Shown here in pieces: positions 12,722 through 24,809 of a stretch of DNA of 64,000 bases. The DNA is from Rotaria sordida (lineage: Eukaryota; Rotifera; Eurotatoria; Philodinida; Philodinidae). A program made the position numbers and the translations under genes. The stretch is from NCBI GenBank assembly GCA_905250125.1, contig CAJNOL010000373.1, forward strand, positions 2,815 to 66,814, given 5' to 3'. The notes under the pieces are model-generated. The model did not search any database, had not been told where the DNA came from, and was given only the letters and a program-made list of their open reading frames with translations. Numbering within the stretch: position 1 is the stretch's first letter; each line of letters starts with the position of its first letter.

Positions 12722-13075
12722 GATAAATAGTTGAAATAGAAATGATATGTATTATCTTTAAATGAGATAATAGAATGAATTTTCCTTTCGAGCTAAGCTT
12801 TTCTTTTCTTTTATGTATATTTATGCATGGATCAACCTTCATATATATTTTTTTTTCCTTTGATGTGTTAGATGTATATATATATATCATAATCTTGTTT
12901 TGATCATAGTAAAGTTATGAACCTGTACTATATGCGTCATTCTCTGCACTATACAGTCTGCGCATAACTATACAGTGCCTCGATTTATGCGCACTATGAT
13001 TTAATGATGATTCATTTCATATTAAATGATGAAGACATAAAATAAAAAATTCAAATGTTCGAGTTCGACAGCCCC
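12722..13075 (-). repeat. Putative LTR with polypurine tract
   Basis: On the minus strand the purine run AAGAAGGGG (about 13070-13078) is immediately followed by TGTCGAACTCGAACA. This is the arrangement expected where a polypurine tract abuts the 5' TG of a 3' LTR. The following 350 bp is AT-rich and contains a (TA)n stretch. No second LTR copy was found in the window, so the call rests on context. Confidence 0.3.
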
Positions 13076-13199
13076 TTCTTGTCAGTGAGAAGGTGAAATT
13101 CTATCTCCTCGACATGGACTGCTGAATCAAACCCAATCATTTTCACTTAATTATAAATGATTATTATTTTTTACTTTACTCATTATACCATCTAATTTT

Positions 13200-13565
13200 A
13201 CATCTTTTCCTTTTCGGAATGTGTTCATTGGATTAAATTCCATCGTTCCACCAATGGAGCGATGATAACATCCATTGTCACTTGTTTTGTTAGCGTTAAT
13301 TTCTTAACATGTTGTACGATGAATGTTTTACTTTCTAATTATTTAATAATTTTTAATGGACCTTCATATCGTATAACAATTTGTTTCTAATGTTGCGTGT
13401 TTTTACTAAAACTAAATTATTGACTTTTAATAATAGATCTTCTCTATGTAAATCTTATCGAGCCTTATATTGTTGTTGACTTTTTATATTATTGTTTCGA
13501 GCTTCATTTACACCCATACCTATGTATATATCGAGTGGAATTTTTAACTTTGACAGATAATGTGA
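13200..13565 (-). mobile_element. Ty3/gypsy-like integrase C-terminal relic
   Basis: Conceptual translation of the minus strand, in two frames, gives features of the Ty3/gypsy integrase tail: an ARNN-type helix with a QQYKAR segment, a VLVKTRN strand, then IRYEGPLKII and a TFIVQHV strand. The Y-E-G-P step is a typical GPY/F-like module. Several stops and one frame change are visible, so the copy is dead. The upstream reverse transcriptase is not recognisable in the adjoining DNA. Confidence 0.5.
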
Positions 13566-15892
13566 CTTCGGTACAACATATACATCTATTGATACGTAAT
13601 TCACAATTGGTCAATGACACATTAACAGTATATTAACAAATAGACTTTTTACATGATCAATTATTTGTTTGTTAGTGAAGAGAGTTAATCAGGCAAACAA
13701 GAAACGGTTATAATTGCGTTAAAATGCGTTAAGTTAGCATTTTTACCATTTGAACATGATTAGTTAAACAGTTCGTATTTTGAACACCTGTTTTTATAGT
13801 TTATTTTCAGAAGTTTCATCCTAAGCTGTTAAAAACAGTCTCATTCCATTATTATAAATAAAAAGAAAAAGGTGTGTTTTAACAATAATTTTTCGTTTTA
13901 TTTATTTCATCTCAAGTAATGGTAAATTCAGTTTTAAAAATTTCATAAATAAATGGAACATGTTCGGACTGTATTACTATCAAGAAATACCTATCGAACT
14001 AAAATTCAGTGAAATAAATCTTTTCACAATGAAACATTTGTTTATATTCATTAAAATCACACTTGTATTTCATGTTCTTGATTAAATGACTTTATCTAAG
14101 TGGATCAGTTATTTATACGAATATATTTATATTCTAACTTCATTACTATGTAAAAATGGACAAATTTTGTATAATTTTCAATAAAATCAAAAACTAATAA
14201 AACTATTTGTTTAAGTAATGCTTCTGTTTATAAGTACGATAGATTGAAGTTTCGGTAAAAATGAATGTGATCATATCTGAATAATAAAAATAAAGTTAAT
14301 CTTTTTGTAAGATTGTCCATATTCTAGAATTTTTCTTGTTTTGTAGAGTCAGATGACATATGTTACTTAATATATGTACATATACATTGAAAACACATTT
14401 TTCATTTGTTCCTTTTCCACTAGGCAAATAACACACAAACAAGAAAGGAAAGAAAAAGAAAAATAGTTTTTCATAGTCTCCCTTTCGAAAATTTGCTCAT
14501 TCTCCTTCTTACATTCTATATATTCATTTGTCTTTCTTTTCTTACGCTGTGTAAGTGATAAAATTACCTACTCGTCCAATTCGTCGTCCTTTTACACTAC
14601 GAATAGATGTACACACGTGCATGCACGCTGCTACAGTCGAATAAGATTGAGTGTGCATAACGTATGTATATATTAAATGTATCATGTGATATTTCTATAA
14701 GAATGAAATTTTTATAATTAAATTGGAGAGTTGAGAATACAAGAACAAGTAGAGTCATTTACTTGTTTATTAAATTTAGAATTTCGATATTACAATTAAT
14801 TATAGTTTAGCTGACCTAACCTTCAAAGTCAACTATACGTTTTTCTCAATGTGTCTTGAAAACTTGAGAATCAAATAGATCACATTTTCGATGTGAAATC
14901 ATAATTGGCGTTTTGAGTGGCTCATGTATCAAAATCGATTGGATATATATATTGCACCATAATATGCGTCTTGTAAAAGTACACATATATGATCACTGGT
15001 TTATTTTTTTCCGTAATCTTTAAATATATTCCAAATTTGAAAGTTCGTTAGTGTGTATTAACAGATAGATACACATTATTTTCGCTGTGTGATGAAGTAT
15101 TTTTTTTCTATGAAAGATTAAATAGGCAGAACTCTTTTTTCGGAAATAGCATGTCTTAAAAAGAGAAAATAATTGCGACTAAGAAAATTATTGTTATCAT
15201 ATTTTGTTTAAGACAACAAATATCATTGAAAACTTATCAGCAGGTTGAGGGCAATTTTTCCACCTAGAACAGTCATAAATTATTATGTTAGATGTTTACT
15301 GAAAGATAAATATGAAGTTACCGACGCTGATGTGTCTACTTAATAGTTTATTTAAAAGATTCTCTGTAAGATTTTCTGTGTATCTCATTTGCATTGAATA
15401 TCCAAAATCTTCTAGACGGATTCTTTACAAAAAGTGCAAGCGTTATTGAGTTAGAATTATTCTTTGCGTACCACTCACTCAGTATCCGGTCTATGGTCAT
15501 CATCAACTCTGATCAATTGAAACATTTCTATGACAATACAGGAATTTTTTTCTATCACAATGTAAACAATTATGAAAAGCAAAAAGTTCAAATAACAATC
15601 AGCAATAAAGTTTTTTGCACTTAAAAGCCAATTATCATCCGATATCTATGGAAATATGTGACATTTTCGAGAAATAATAAGTATTAGTATCATGAACTGC
15701 CATTATCCACTCGTTGGTATTCCATAAGAATTGACTTTTTTGCCACCAAGAAATTTTATTAAAGAGTGACGCTTGAATCTTTTATTTATGGAAAAAACAA
15801 CGTTTAATTCTTTATCAATTTAGCTTTTTTTTTACTTTCATCAGTATTATTTTCGTATTTCTCATGTAAATTTAAGTCTAGAAATGTTGTCT
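13566..15892. other. Gene-free AT-rich stretch up to assembly gap
   Basis: No recognisable coding or RNA feature. The 76-residue frame at 15394-15624 has no motif. Short homopurine and (TA)n tracts are scattered through it. Confidence 0.45.
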
Positions 15893-15992
15893 NNNNNNNN
15901 NNNNNNNNNNNNNNNNNNNNNNNNNNNNNNNNNNNNNNNNNNNNNNNNNNNNNNNNNNNNNNNNNNNNNNNNNNNNNNNNNNNNNNNNNNNN
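15893..15992. other. Assembly gap (100 N)
   Basis: Exactly 100 N, a conventional scaffold-gap size, so true length is unknown. It lies downstream of the 2H phosphoesterase-like gene. Confidence 0.99.
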
Positions 15993-16127
15993 TCGGAATA
16001 GTTTATTTTTAACTCGATATTCGAAAAAAATATAAAAAATTCTTATTTAAATTTGATCAAACAAGAAATGATTCAATAAAATAATTTCAAGAACAAAAAG
16101 AAAAGCGATTTTATTTCGTGAAATTTC

Positions 16128-17234
16128 TTATGAAAAACATTGACTTTTCAATGGAACATTATATTGAAAACGTCCATTGGAATCAATTAAATATACTCGA
16201 TCAACGTCAAATTCATTAGTTGCAAATGTCCAACTTTGTGTAAATCGATTTCCAACTTCAGTTAAATCGGTTTTATCTAATTCTCCTAATGTTAATGTTC
16301 CATCAAAATTATTATTATTCTTATTTAAATTTAATTGTTGAATAGATTCAATATTAGTTGGTTTAAGAAAAAGACGTGATGTTGAATAATTAAAACAAAT
16401 TGATCGTGCACCAAAATCAATTGTAAATTTTGGTATTGATCCAATTTGTAAACGTAGATCAGATTCATTTGGTACATGATCATATTCAGCAACAATAATT
16501 TGAAATGGTTTAAGTGGACGAAATGATGTATCTTCAAATAAATGTAAAAGACGAGAAGAAAATTCATTTGGTGGAATTATACATAAATAATTTTTTGTAA
16601 TTAAACTTGGACGAATTTCTATTATCGAAGGTTTTTCAATAGGAACAAGTTGTTCATTATTATTATTATTATTATTATTATCTTTTTCTTCAAAACCAAC
16701 TAAAAGAACTTGATTTTCAATCGTAAATAAATCATCAGGATTATTTTCACGACTAATCATACAAACACGATCAATAATAAATTTAATTGGTTTCCATTTA
16801 GCTTTTATTTCAATAAGCATATCTGATATTCTTGATGTTGTTGTTTGACCAAGTGTAAGATGAGCTTCAAATGGACGTGTATTTTTTAAATAATTTGGTA
16901 AGAAATTTTCTATTATTTGTTGTAATTCAACGACATCTTTACTTATTTTTGGTTTTATATGAAATGTACATTCATTACCTTTTTGTTTAAAATAATTAAA
17001 TGATGTTTTATCAAATTCAATTTCAAATGGTTTTCGTTGATTAAGAATTGATTCTAATTGAATTTTTATATTAGCAAATTCTGATTCATGTACAAATGGA
17101 TAAACTAAATTAATATGTGGCATCCAACGTGGATAAGCTTTATCATATGTTGATCGAATGGATTGAATTTGTTCCCAAACATTTTCAGGTGGAATTAAAC
17201 AAAGTGCTGTTTTAACTGTTACTGCCGTAGACAT
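16128..17234 (-). CDS. Two-domain 2H phosphoesterase (LigT/2'-5' RNA ligase-like) protein
   Basis: Single-exon frame of 368 residues. The N-terminal half is a 2H-superfamily domain: PHINLVYPF carries the first catalytic-type histidine (H40) and EAHLTLGQ the second (H125). These enzymes hydrolyse 2',3'-cyclic or 2'-5' RNA linkages. The C-terminal half (from about 214) repeats the fold, with NYLCIIPPNEF echoing ALCLIPPENVW and DGTLTLGEL echoing the second motif. In this repeat both histidines are gone: Q245 stands at the first position and T313 at the second. The two halves are joined by a low-complexity Asn run encoded by an (ATT)n microsatellite. So one half could be catalytic and the other a pseudo-domain. 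The first motif has Asn where Thr or Ser is usual, which weakens a claim of activity. Substrate is unknown. Confidence 0.85.
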   Translation of the reverse strand: MSTAVTVKTALCLIPPENVWEQIQSIRSTYDKAYPRWMPHINLVYPFVHESEFANIKIQLESILNQRKPFEIEFDKTSFNYFKQKGNECTFHIKPKISKDVVELQQIIENFLPNYLKNTRPFEAHLTLGQTTTSRISDMLIEIKAKWKPIKFIIDRVCMISRENNPDDLFTIENQVLLVGFEEKDNNNNNNNNEQLVPIEKPSIIEIRPSLITKNYLCIIPPNEFSSRLLHLFEDTSFRPLKPFQIIVAEYDHVPNESDLRLQIGSIPKFTIDFGARSICFNYSTSRLFLKPTNIESIQQLNLNKNNNNFDGTLTLGELDKTDLTEVGNRFTQSWTFATNEFDVDRVYLIDSNGRFQYNVPLKSQCFS

Positions 17235-17938
17235 AGTATTAATGACGCGATAACTTGACTTGGTAGAAAGAGAAATAAATGTGCAGTATTGACATTAAGT
17301 ATATGGTAATTGCATCATTCAGACACAATGACAAAACAATGTCGATTTCTCTTGATATGATGAAATTAGTTTATATTTATTTCGTCAGTATAAATCATAT
17401 AGAAAATGTTATACAAAAGATAATTTTCATTTATGTAAGAATGATATATAGATCAAAAGGAAATACTAGATCACGAAAGTATCTTAGTACTTAAACACAT
17501 GACATATTCTGAGTCATACGAATCTGTATAAATTCAAAATATCCAATAGTTAATCAATAATGATAACTCATCATTGGACTCTTATTTTTGATTGAGATGC
17601 AATATGACTTCATATCCTTTAGTATCTTTTATCCTTGTACATGAATACGATTCAAGTTTTTTTTTTAAAACTCAATAGACAGTATTCAATTACTTGTTAA
17701 TGGTCGATGTTAATTTCGAGGTTTTGCCCTAAGAGTAAAGAGCGAAAGAAAAAAAAATTCCATTCTTTTAACTACTTCTTATTTCTAAGAGAAAAAGAAA
17801 CTCATAAACAATAGCAATAGCTTCTGTTAATGTGCATTGCTGCAGGATAGCCACCAAACATACAATTCTGTTTGTTTTATTGCTATGAATAGTTGAGTAA
17901 AAGAAACATTAAGACACGAGTTTTTTTTTTCATTGATC
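17235..17938. other. Intergenic between divergent 2H and HSBP1 genes
   Basis: The region separates divergent start codons. A 71-residue frame at 17279-17494 is not supported. No clear promoter element is visible. Confidence 0.5.
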
Positions 17939-18270
17939 ATGACGAATTTCACGACACATATAGACTTTCCTCTACATGAACCTCGAAATGTTCAAGAACT
18001 TGTGGATTTGGTAATATTTTACTTCTTTTTGTTATGTAATATCATATAGATTTCATGTTAGATTCAAAATACAATGATACAAATTCAAGAAAAATTTGGA
18101 CAAATGAGTGATTCAATTATGAAAAGAAGTATAAATAATATGTATATATATGTTTTCACAAAATCCAAACAAATTTTTTTTTCTTAGTTGATGATATGGA
18201 TCAACAAATTGATGGTCTCGAAAGTAATATAGCACATATTATCTCATTAGCAAATGCTGAATCACCATAA
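17939..18270 (+). CDS. HSBP1: Heat shock factor-binding protein 1
   Basis: Three small exons, 17939-18010, 18062-18128 and 18188-18270, with GT-AG introns of 51 and 59 bp, giving 73 residues (human about 76). HSBP1 is a small nuclear/cytosolic coiled coil that binds trimeric HSF1 and dampens its activity; it also has roles with the WASH complex and centrosomes. Family-diagnostic text is present: NVQELVDL, then IQEKFGQMSDSIM, then IDDMDQQIDGLESNIAHI. These form the heptad-repeat helix with the usual hydrophobic spacing. The exons are too short to appear as one long open frame. The gene converges on the Pitchfork homologue, with stops 204 bp apart. Confidence 0.93.
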
Positions 18271-18474
18271 GAGTTTTTTATTTTATTGTTTACTTCTATT
18301 TACATAGCTTTCTTTTGTGTTAGTAGCATGAATTTAAATATTCAGTGTTTTTTTTTTTTGTTTCTTTTGCTATTTTTGTTTTTTGAAAATATTCTCTCAC
18401 ATACAATATAAAAGTAAAAGAAAATATTGCAAGACAAAATTTTATTTTTATTAAAATGAAAAAAAAAACATTGT

Positions 18475-20916
18475 TCATGGCCAATAAAGACTTAAATAAG
18501 CTTCTTTACGTTGAAGTTTTTTCATTATTCGATCGTCAACAAGCTAAAATTAAAAAAAGAATTTGAGAATAGAATGCAAAGAATTAATCAATTACTTGAA
18601 TTCGAGCAGAAGTACCAGAATGTTCATGCATATGTGAACAATCACGAACTTTTTGAAAGGCTTGAAGATATCTATACAAAATAAAATTTTATTACAGATT
18701 TATAATAAATATTTATTCACAGCCTATTTATGAAGCCTCTGTGTGTGTGATGTAATATTATTTAACCTAGTATAATTTGAAATATAAGATAGCACCAAAA
18801 ACTCATGATTTTGTGAGAGTATGAATGCGGATTATTTCTTCACACATAGTCATTCATGCCCACTCCTTTGTGAAACATGGTCAAAAAGGAATGTTGAATT
18901 ATATAGGGTAGAAATTTGATCATATATCACTGGTATCACATTAGAATATATAAACTACTTCTTTATGACAGTGTCAGAGGGCTAAGTAAATGATGAAAAA
19001 ATGGACCTGAAGATAGGTTGAATAAAACAATACTCGCGTGATTAATAATAACAAATCGATCGTGTTTTATATTTTAATCCCACAGGAATTACGCTAACAG
19101 CTTTCTGTATCGTAGTTACATTTTTCCGATTATGTAAAATAATGCTGATATTTATTGATGATTTATTTCTTTGTTTTAAATTACTATTTTGTCCAAGAAC
19201 TTGGCATTATACTATCTTGATAAAAATAAATTACGTGTATAACTGAAACTAGAATGATACATTTTAGTGAGGTTATAGAACATAGTGGATTTTAAAAAGA
19301 GCAGAAACATAAGTCGTCCTGGTTTGCCCTACAGATTAGGTCGAAAAAAGTGACCTGTTGACAGCTCTCGTATGAGTGCGGATGCTGCTGCCAGACAAGC
19401 TGACATCAATAATCACGCTCTTAAATATTGAGTTTTCTCAAATTAATTACTGAGCACATATAACACCATACACTCACTTTTACTAGTGAGAAACTCGACG
19501 GGTGTGTTATGAATATACAATCGCCATAAGATGATAAGTTCCTATTTCTAGGTAATTCAAATGAAATGCCTATGAGATCAGTTTCATAGGAATTTAATTT
19601 AGTACTTTAAGAAATAGGTGCAGAAAATTGATTTTTATATATAAAAAGAATATAGAAAGGAAGTGTATTATCTTTGAGATAATTCATCTTATTACTATTA
19701 ATTGTTCACAAATGTTTCATTGAGTAACTTGAATATTAGCATTAATGATTATATAGTACTAATTTCATTTCTCTTTCACTTCTAAAATAACTTTGCAAGT
19801 ATTTAATATGATTTGAATTTATTCTTTTCGTATCATTTGAAAATTTGACATTATTATTTTAATTTAACTTACGTTCTTTTAAATTTTTCTTGCCATAGCC
19901 AATTAAAATTAAAACAATTAGCACATAATATTTCATTTCGATATTGATAATAATCTCCAACAGGTTGTTTCAGACAAATTACACACTATAAATAATCAAA
20001 TTTAAGTCTATTAAAAATTCTACAAAAATCGAATCTCAAACCTTATCCTTATTTAATGGCATACATTTCGTTTTAATAGCTGGTATTAATTTTGCTCGAC
20101 CACCAAAACTATGAAGCATATGTACTTGACGATTCTGTTTAACATCACATTCATAACTACCGGGTCTTGAATTAATAAAAAAAAAAAAGAAATATTTTAA
20201 GAAAAAAAAAACTATTAATTAAATTAATTACCCAGGAATATCAGTACTTCTAGCAACTATTGGAAATCTATCAGAAGCAGCATTAAATGGTTTAAATGCT
20301 CTTTTCTTTTCTGGTATTATATTTAAATCCATTTGATAAGTTTCTGGGCTTGGTACATCAGTCTATTTTAAATAGGCAAAATAAAATATAAACTATTTTT
20401 TGCTTTATTTGAAAATTCGCAAAAACAAAAACAAATCAAGCAACTCTTTTATTTGAGATCACCTTCGGTACAAAAACTTCTCGTTTTTCTGTACGTGCAT
20501 TGACAATATAACCACGACGACTCATCGGTTGATGTTCAAGAACATATCGAAATGATGTCTTTTCCTCATTATTATATGAACTTGGTCCACTATATTGATA
20601 TTAAAACAAAAATAAAGCAAAAGAAGAGCATATAAAAGCAAGTAATTAGTTAGCCAGAAGAAAAATAAAAATAAATAAAAAATTTACAGATTTGATACGC
20701 CTCGTAATGGCGTCTGACTATTTCCAAAATAATCATGCGCTATATCACTAGGAAATGTAGGACGATTGAGAAATGTTGTGCCAAAAGCAACATTCGATTG
20801 AGCTGATTCGTCGTCTGAGTATATAGCAAGTAAAGCAAATCATGCAAAGAATAATAAATCAAAATAGCAAAAAGAATATCATAGCAAAACAAAAAAGAAA
20901 TCTTACCAAACAACAT
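18475..20916 (-). CDS. PIFO: Protein pitchfork homologue (CIMAP3/PIFO)
   Basis: Eight exons: 20907-20916, 20688-20814, 20463-20589, 20232-20362, 20042-20165, 19873-19985, 18596-18671 and 18475-18543. All junctions keep phase, giving 258 residues. Pitchfork acts at the basal body in ciliary disassembly and targeting. Matches to the family: AFGT near the N-terminus, a PLRG step followed by GPSSY, RRGYIVNART, KPFNAASDRFP, an IPGPGSYE sperm-tail PG-type motif, and the ending EAYLSLYW, which corresponds to the vertebrate C-terminal AYLSLYY. An unusual exon (19873-19985) encodes CVICLKQPVGDYY and then CANCF, a CxxC plus CxxC pair that could bind zinc and that I do not recall in the shorter human protein. 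The 1.2-kb intron 6 contains no recognisable gene. Orthology is well supported by start, middle and end motifs. Confidence 0.85.
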
Positions 20917-20985
20917 GTTGTTTTATTGAAGAAATGAAATGTGAGATTTTAGTTAACATTCGCTTATCAAAATAATGTAAAACTT

Positions 20986-21002
20986 GTTACCCTGACAGCA
21001 AT
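20986..21002 (-). promoter_or_regulatory. Possible RFX X-box-like site upstream of Pitchfork
   Basis: GTTACC, five bases, then AGCAAT lies about 70-86 bp upstream of the Pitchfork start. RFX sites are GTNRCC, 0-3 bases, RGYAAC, so both half-sites are close but the spacer is too long by two. Weak evidence, noted because the gene is ciliary. Confidence 0.25.
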
Positions 21003-22789
21003 TAATAATAGAATTATAGATGTCGTTAAAAAGAATTGATCATGTCAAATGGTATTGAAAATCAAATATATTCATTGTGAAAAATATTGCTACAAAACGA
21101 ATCAAATTTAATTTTTAATAATAATTCATGATTGATAAAGTCTCTTGCATGGAAAGTGTCTTCAAAATGGTATTTATGCATCTGCGATTACAAGTTGCCT
21201 TTATCCTTTTTTATGTATTCAATGAGAGTCACAAACCACATTTCCATTTGATAAATATAAATTTGTCAAGTGTTTGTTTTCTCTTTTATTCAACTTGATA
21301 AGTCATATTGCCTGCACAAAAATTTTATATAGTAAAATATCTCTTCAATAAACGCTACCGGGACTTTTGAAAAGTATTCATCTGTGGCTGTCGATGAAAA
21401 AAAAGATATTAATCACAATATATTTCAATCAGTAAGAAAGAAGCATAAAGAACAGCTATCTTAAAGCTGCATTAGATTAATCTCGCGAGTATACTTGTCA
21501 TAGTCTATAAAAGATGAATGTTCTTGACGATATGCCTATCACGGCTGTGGGAAGAGAGAACAGATTATATAGTCAAATGATAAAATCCTTTTTAGTTAAA
21601 AAGCGTTTTATCACAAACATTGAGTTTTTTGTTGTTGTTTTGCTTCTGCTGTGCGTCCATTAGGGACGAAAAATTTTAAAAAGGAAAACAATCAATTGCA
21701 TCACAACTTATTCATTATTTCGACAAAAATGAAGCAGTTCATATGTGTAGAGTCACTACTATCTGCACCTCGTGATATAGACCTCAGACATGATATTGAT
21801 TATAGGAAATATAGGATGACTACAAAACCAGCTAGTTGGTCTTGATAAATGTGAATTTGATGAATGTTGCTGTACGATTCATTCAAATATATATTCATTA
21901 TATTGTATTACATCAAAACTTTTGAATTTTTGTTTGTTTGATAATCATTTAAATATACTTTTTTACCGTTCCACAACCGTGAATACAAAACCAAGTGAAA
22001 TATTCGATTTTCCCACTAATTCACGTTGTGATTTACTTTTACCACTGTTGTTGTTATCATTAATTTATTGAGTTTTTTTTCATTTAACATAAGATGATGT
22101 TGTTATGTCATTGCTTTACCTGATATGCACAGTAGTTTTAGTACATTAGTCGGAAATGATAAAGACGAGAGAGAATAAAGTGCATGTGTATTCATTTAAA
22201 AGAGATTCAAAGAGCAATCGGGACTGCGGGAGATGCTCATTAATAGAGATTTCACTATAGTACAAAATCAGAAACTTGAAGTAATATGTAAAAACTATAT
22301 TAAGAAACAAAAATTGAATTGATTAAAGTACGATTTCATACATTGTCTTCAATGAAAGCTTTTAATACTCAACTACGACGTGATATCGAATGACGTTTCA
22401 AAAGAAAAAAATAACTAAGATACTCAGTTTTTGCAATAGTTTTATCACATCGACCTTTTTTTTTGTTTAAACCATTGGACAGTTATTTTGACAATTATTT
22501 CAGTGATGTTTATTTTTATCGTTACATTTGTTATGTAAAATGAGAAAAATAGATATCTCAGAACAGAAGTGATCATCGTTTTATAACGTGAATAGTACAA
22601 ATTTTGAGAAATGCTATCCATAGTTGTGGATCGTTATGGATTAAATATACAATGGAAATATTTGTTACACTTATCAGAAAGTTGAATGATGATTTATTTG
22701 TTATTTAGGTGAAAATTGATGAAATAGAAAAAAAACCAACGAGAAGTTAAAATCTTCTTTTATTTTATTTGGAGAATGTTAAAGATATT
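21003..22789. other. Gene-free stretch
   Basis: No recognisable coding segments. A 64-residue frame at 21651-21845 has no motif. Confidence 0.45.
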
Positions 22790-23402
22790 AGTTGGAATTT
22801 TCTGATGAAAATCAATGTCATCGTTGTTATTTAGAACAATCTAAACTAGATGAACGAAAACAACAAATTATATTTGATTATATTTCGCAAAAAGTATCTG
22901 CTGAAAAAAAACAACGTACTAAACTTCTTCAAATAGTTATTGAAAGTTGATAACAACAATTAATTGCAAGAAGTATGATTTCTCTTTCTTATTATTTTTT
23001 TATAAATAAGAAAATAATTCCAAATAAGTTGAATTAGAAGAAGTAGAATATGAAGCTCGAAAAAAAAAGAGAAAAACGATTTGCTTATTGACAATAAGAA
23101 CACTAGCAAATTCATTAGATAAAAATGATTCATAGTTTCATTACTAAAAATACCAAAGTCAACATGAATGCATAAAAGGCATGAAAACTGAAGTCGAATA
23201 TAAAAAACAAGACTTTATTTCGAACTTGAACAAACAATTGTTTCTAATTCACATCCAATTCATCGATGGTATTCAGCCAAAACGTAAGTATTTCAGAGCT
23301 TTAAAATCTGCTTATGAAATAGATCTGGAACAGTTAATTCTGAACAGAACTAGCTCAAAACTTCAGTACCAATTCAAATCTACTTCAGCTCAGTGGATGA
23401 TC
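22790..23402 (+). pseudogene. Decayed coiled-coil gene remnant
   Basis: A coding-like frame starts with a NQCHRCYLEQ segment and charged helical sequence (QKVSAEKKQRTKLLQ). It is broken by tandem stops and then crosses what looks like a spliceable intron (about 22972-23028) into ELEEVEYEARKK. It continues with further stops to KTEVEYKKQDF and the open frame 23181-23402. Composition is that of an elongated coiled coil such as a cytoskeletal protein, but I cannot name the family. Several nonsense mutations make it a pseudogene. Confidence 0.4.
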
Positions 23403-24243
23403 TAATAGATTTCTAAAAACGTGTTGTCTATTTGATCTGGTCGTATTTATAGAGTAGGATGCGCTCAGCAAAAAATTGAGTGTACAAGAAAACATCTTAA
23501 CAGTGTTCATCATACTCAAGATCCTCTTCTTTTCATATAAATTTGAGCTCAATCGGACAAAAAAGAAGCATGCTTTCAAGAGCCTCTATATTTAACATCT
23601 ACGGTTTAAAAGCAAGAACGAAAAAATGAAAAATAATCTGAATATTTCTCAATCGGCATAGTAGATTTTTAGAGATTCAGCTAACAAGACATCGAGATTC
23701 ACTTCCAAACTTAGATCTTAAAATTGATGGTTGCTCTTCACCAAAGTACTACATGCAATGGTGAAAGTCACAAATCATATAGCTGCTCGTGATATCGAAC
23801 TATTCAACTTTCTTATACGCGTACACTACTTTGAAATAGACAATTATATTGATGATAATTTGATTCATGTTTCAAAAAACAAGCAGTATGCTACGCAAGT
23901 TTATCAATTATTGACATACAGTATTATATCATCTTAAAATACTATTAACTGATTTTTTTCGATACTATTCAGAATAAATTATACGAAAAAGTACATTCAT
24001 TATCTAAAACATGAGTTACATTTTCACAGATATATATTGAAAATAAAAGACTAAGAATGTGATTAGAACTATTCGCTTTAGTTCATTACGTGGGTAGTGA
24101 TGACACACTAAACTTTTATTTTCATTAAGCTTACCTGACGGCTTCAAAGTACATTGATTTATAATTGAAATACAAAGTCATATATATATATATATACACT
24201 CTACTTTTCTTCTAAACAATACACAACTGTTTTAAAAAACAAG
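23403..24243. other. Intergenic, no gene seen
   Basis: The frame at 23731-23937 has no motif. A (TA)n tract (about 24181-24196) lies 50 bp upstream of the secreted-protein gene. Confidence 0.45.
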
Positions 24244-24725
24244 ATGCATATTAATCGGTGGAACATTCTTTTTGTTTTTCTACTATTGAGTTTGGTTACC
24301 ATGCAATTCGTCAGTGCTGGTAGACATGGGCATGGGCATGGTCATGGATATCATGGACATGGGCATCATGGACATGGCGGGTAAGTTGTCGGAACTATTT
24401 TATTAAATAATGTTGTTAAATTACCAGTTCCAGTAACAGTCAATGCTATCAAGCTCAACAATTTTTCAATCAATGGTGGCCTCAATCAGTACTTACCAGT
24501 GTCTTTCAAACATTGTGTTATCGAGTAGGAGCTACACAAGCTTGGACTACTCTTCAAGGACTATTAGGTGTTCCCGTTACAGGTTAGGAGAAAATTTTTG
24601 ATTTAGAATTTATCTATGATTAATATGTAGGAACATTGGATCAAGCAACATTTCAAGCTCTTCTTAATAATAATAATCATGCATTACTGGCACAACAATT
24701 ACTTGCAGGTGTTACAACTCCTTAA
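24244..24725 (+). CDS. Small secreted His/Gly-rich protein
   Basis: Three exons, 24244-24380, 24428-24582 and 24631-24725, phases consistent, giving 128 residues. It begins with a clear signal peptide (hydrophobic core FVFLLLSLVTM, likely cleavage after VSA). Next comes a GHGHGHGYHGHGH-type repeat that could bind metal ions, and then a Gln-rich folded-looking region with two Cys (in SQCYQ and TLCYR). It ends in a Leu/Gln-rich helix. I do not recognise the family; metal binding is inferred from composition only. It is convergent with the annexin gene, with stops 84 bp apart and a shared palindromic poly(A) signal. Confidence 0.75.
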
Positions 24726-24732
24726 AATGAGA

Positions 24733-24744
24733 AATAAATTTATT
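24733..24744. terminator. Palindromic bidirectional poly(A) signal
   Basis: AATAAATTTATT reads AATAAA on both strands. It lies 7 bp after the secreted-protein stop (plus) and 65 bp after the annexin stop (minus), so it can serve both convergent transcripts. A second AATAAA on plus follows at about 24775. Confidence 0.5.
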
Positions 24745-24809
24745 AAAATATGCATGCACTGAATAAAATCATTCAATAAAAGTTCATTCTTTTTCATTCA
24801 TTATAGATT

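Noticed and set aside
16331-16567. Minus-strand 78-residue frame
   Set aside because: Out-of-frame shadow of the 2H phosphoesterase gene.
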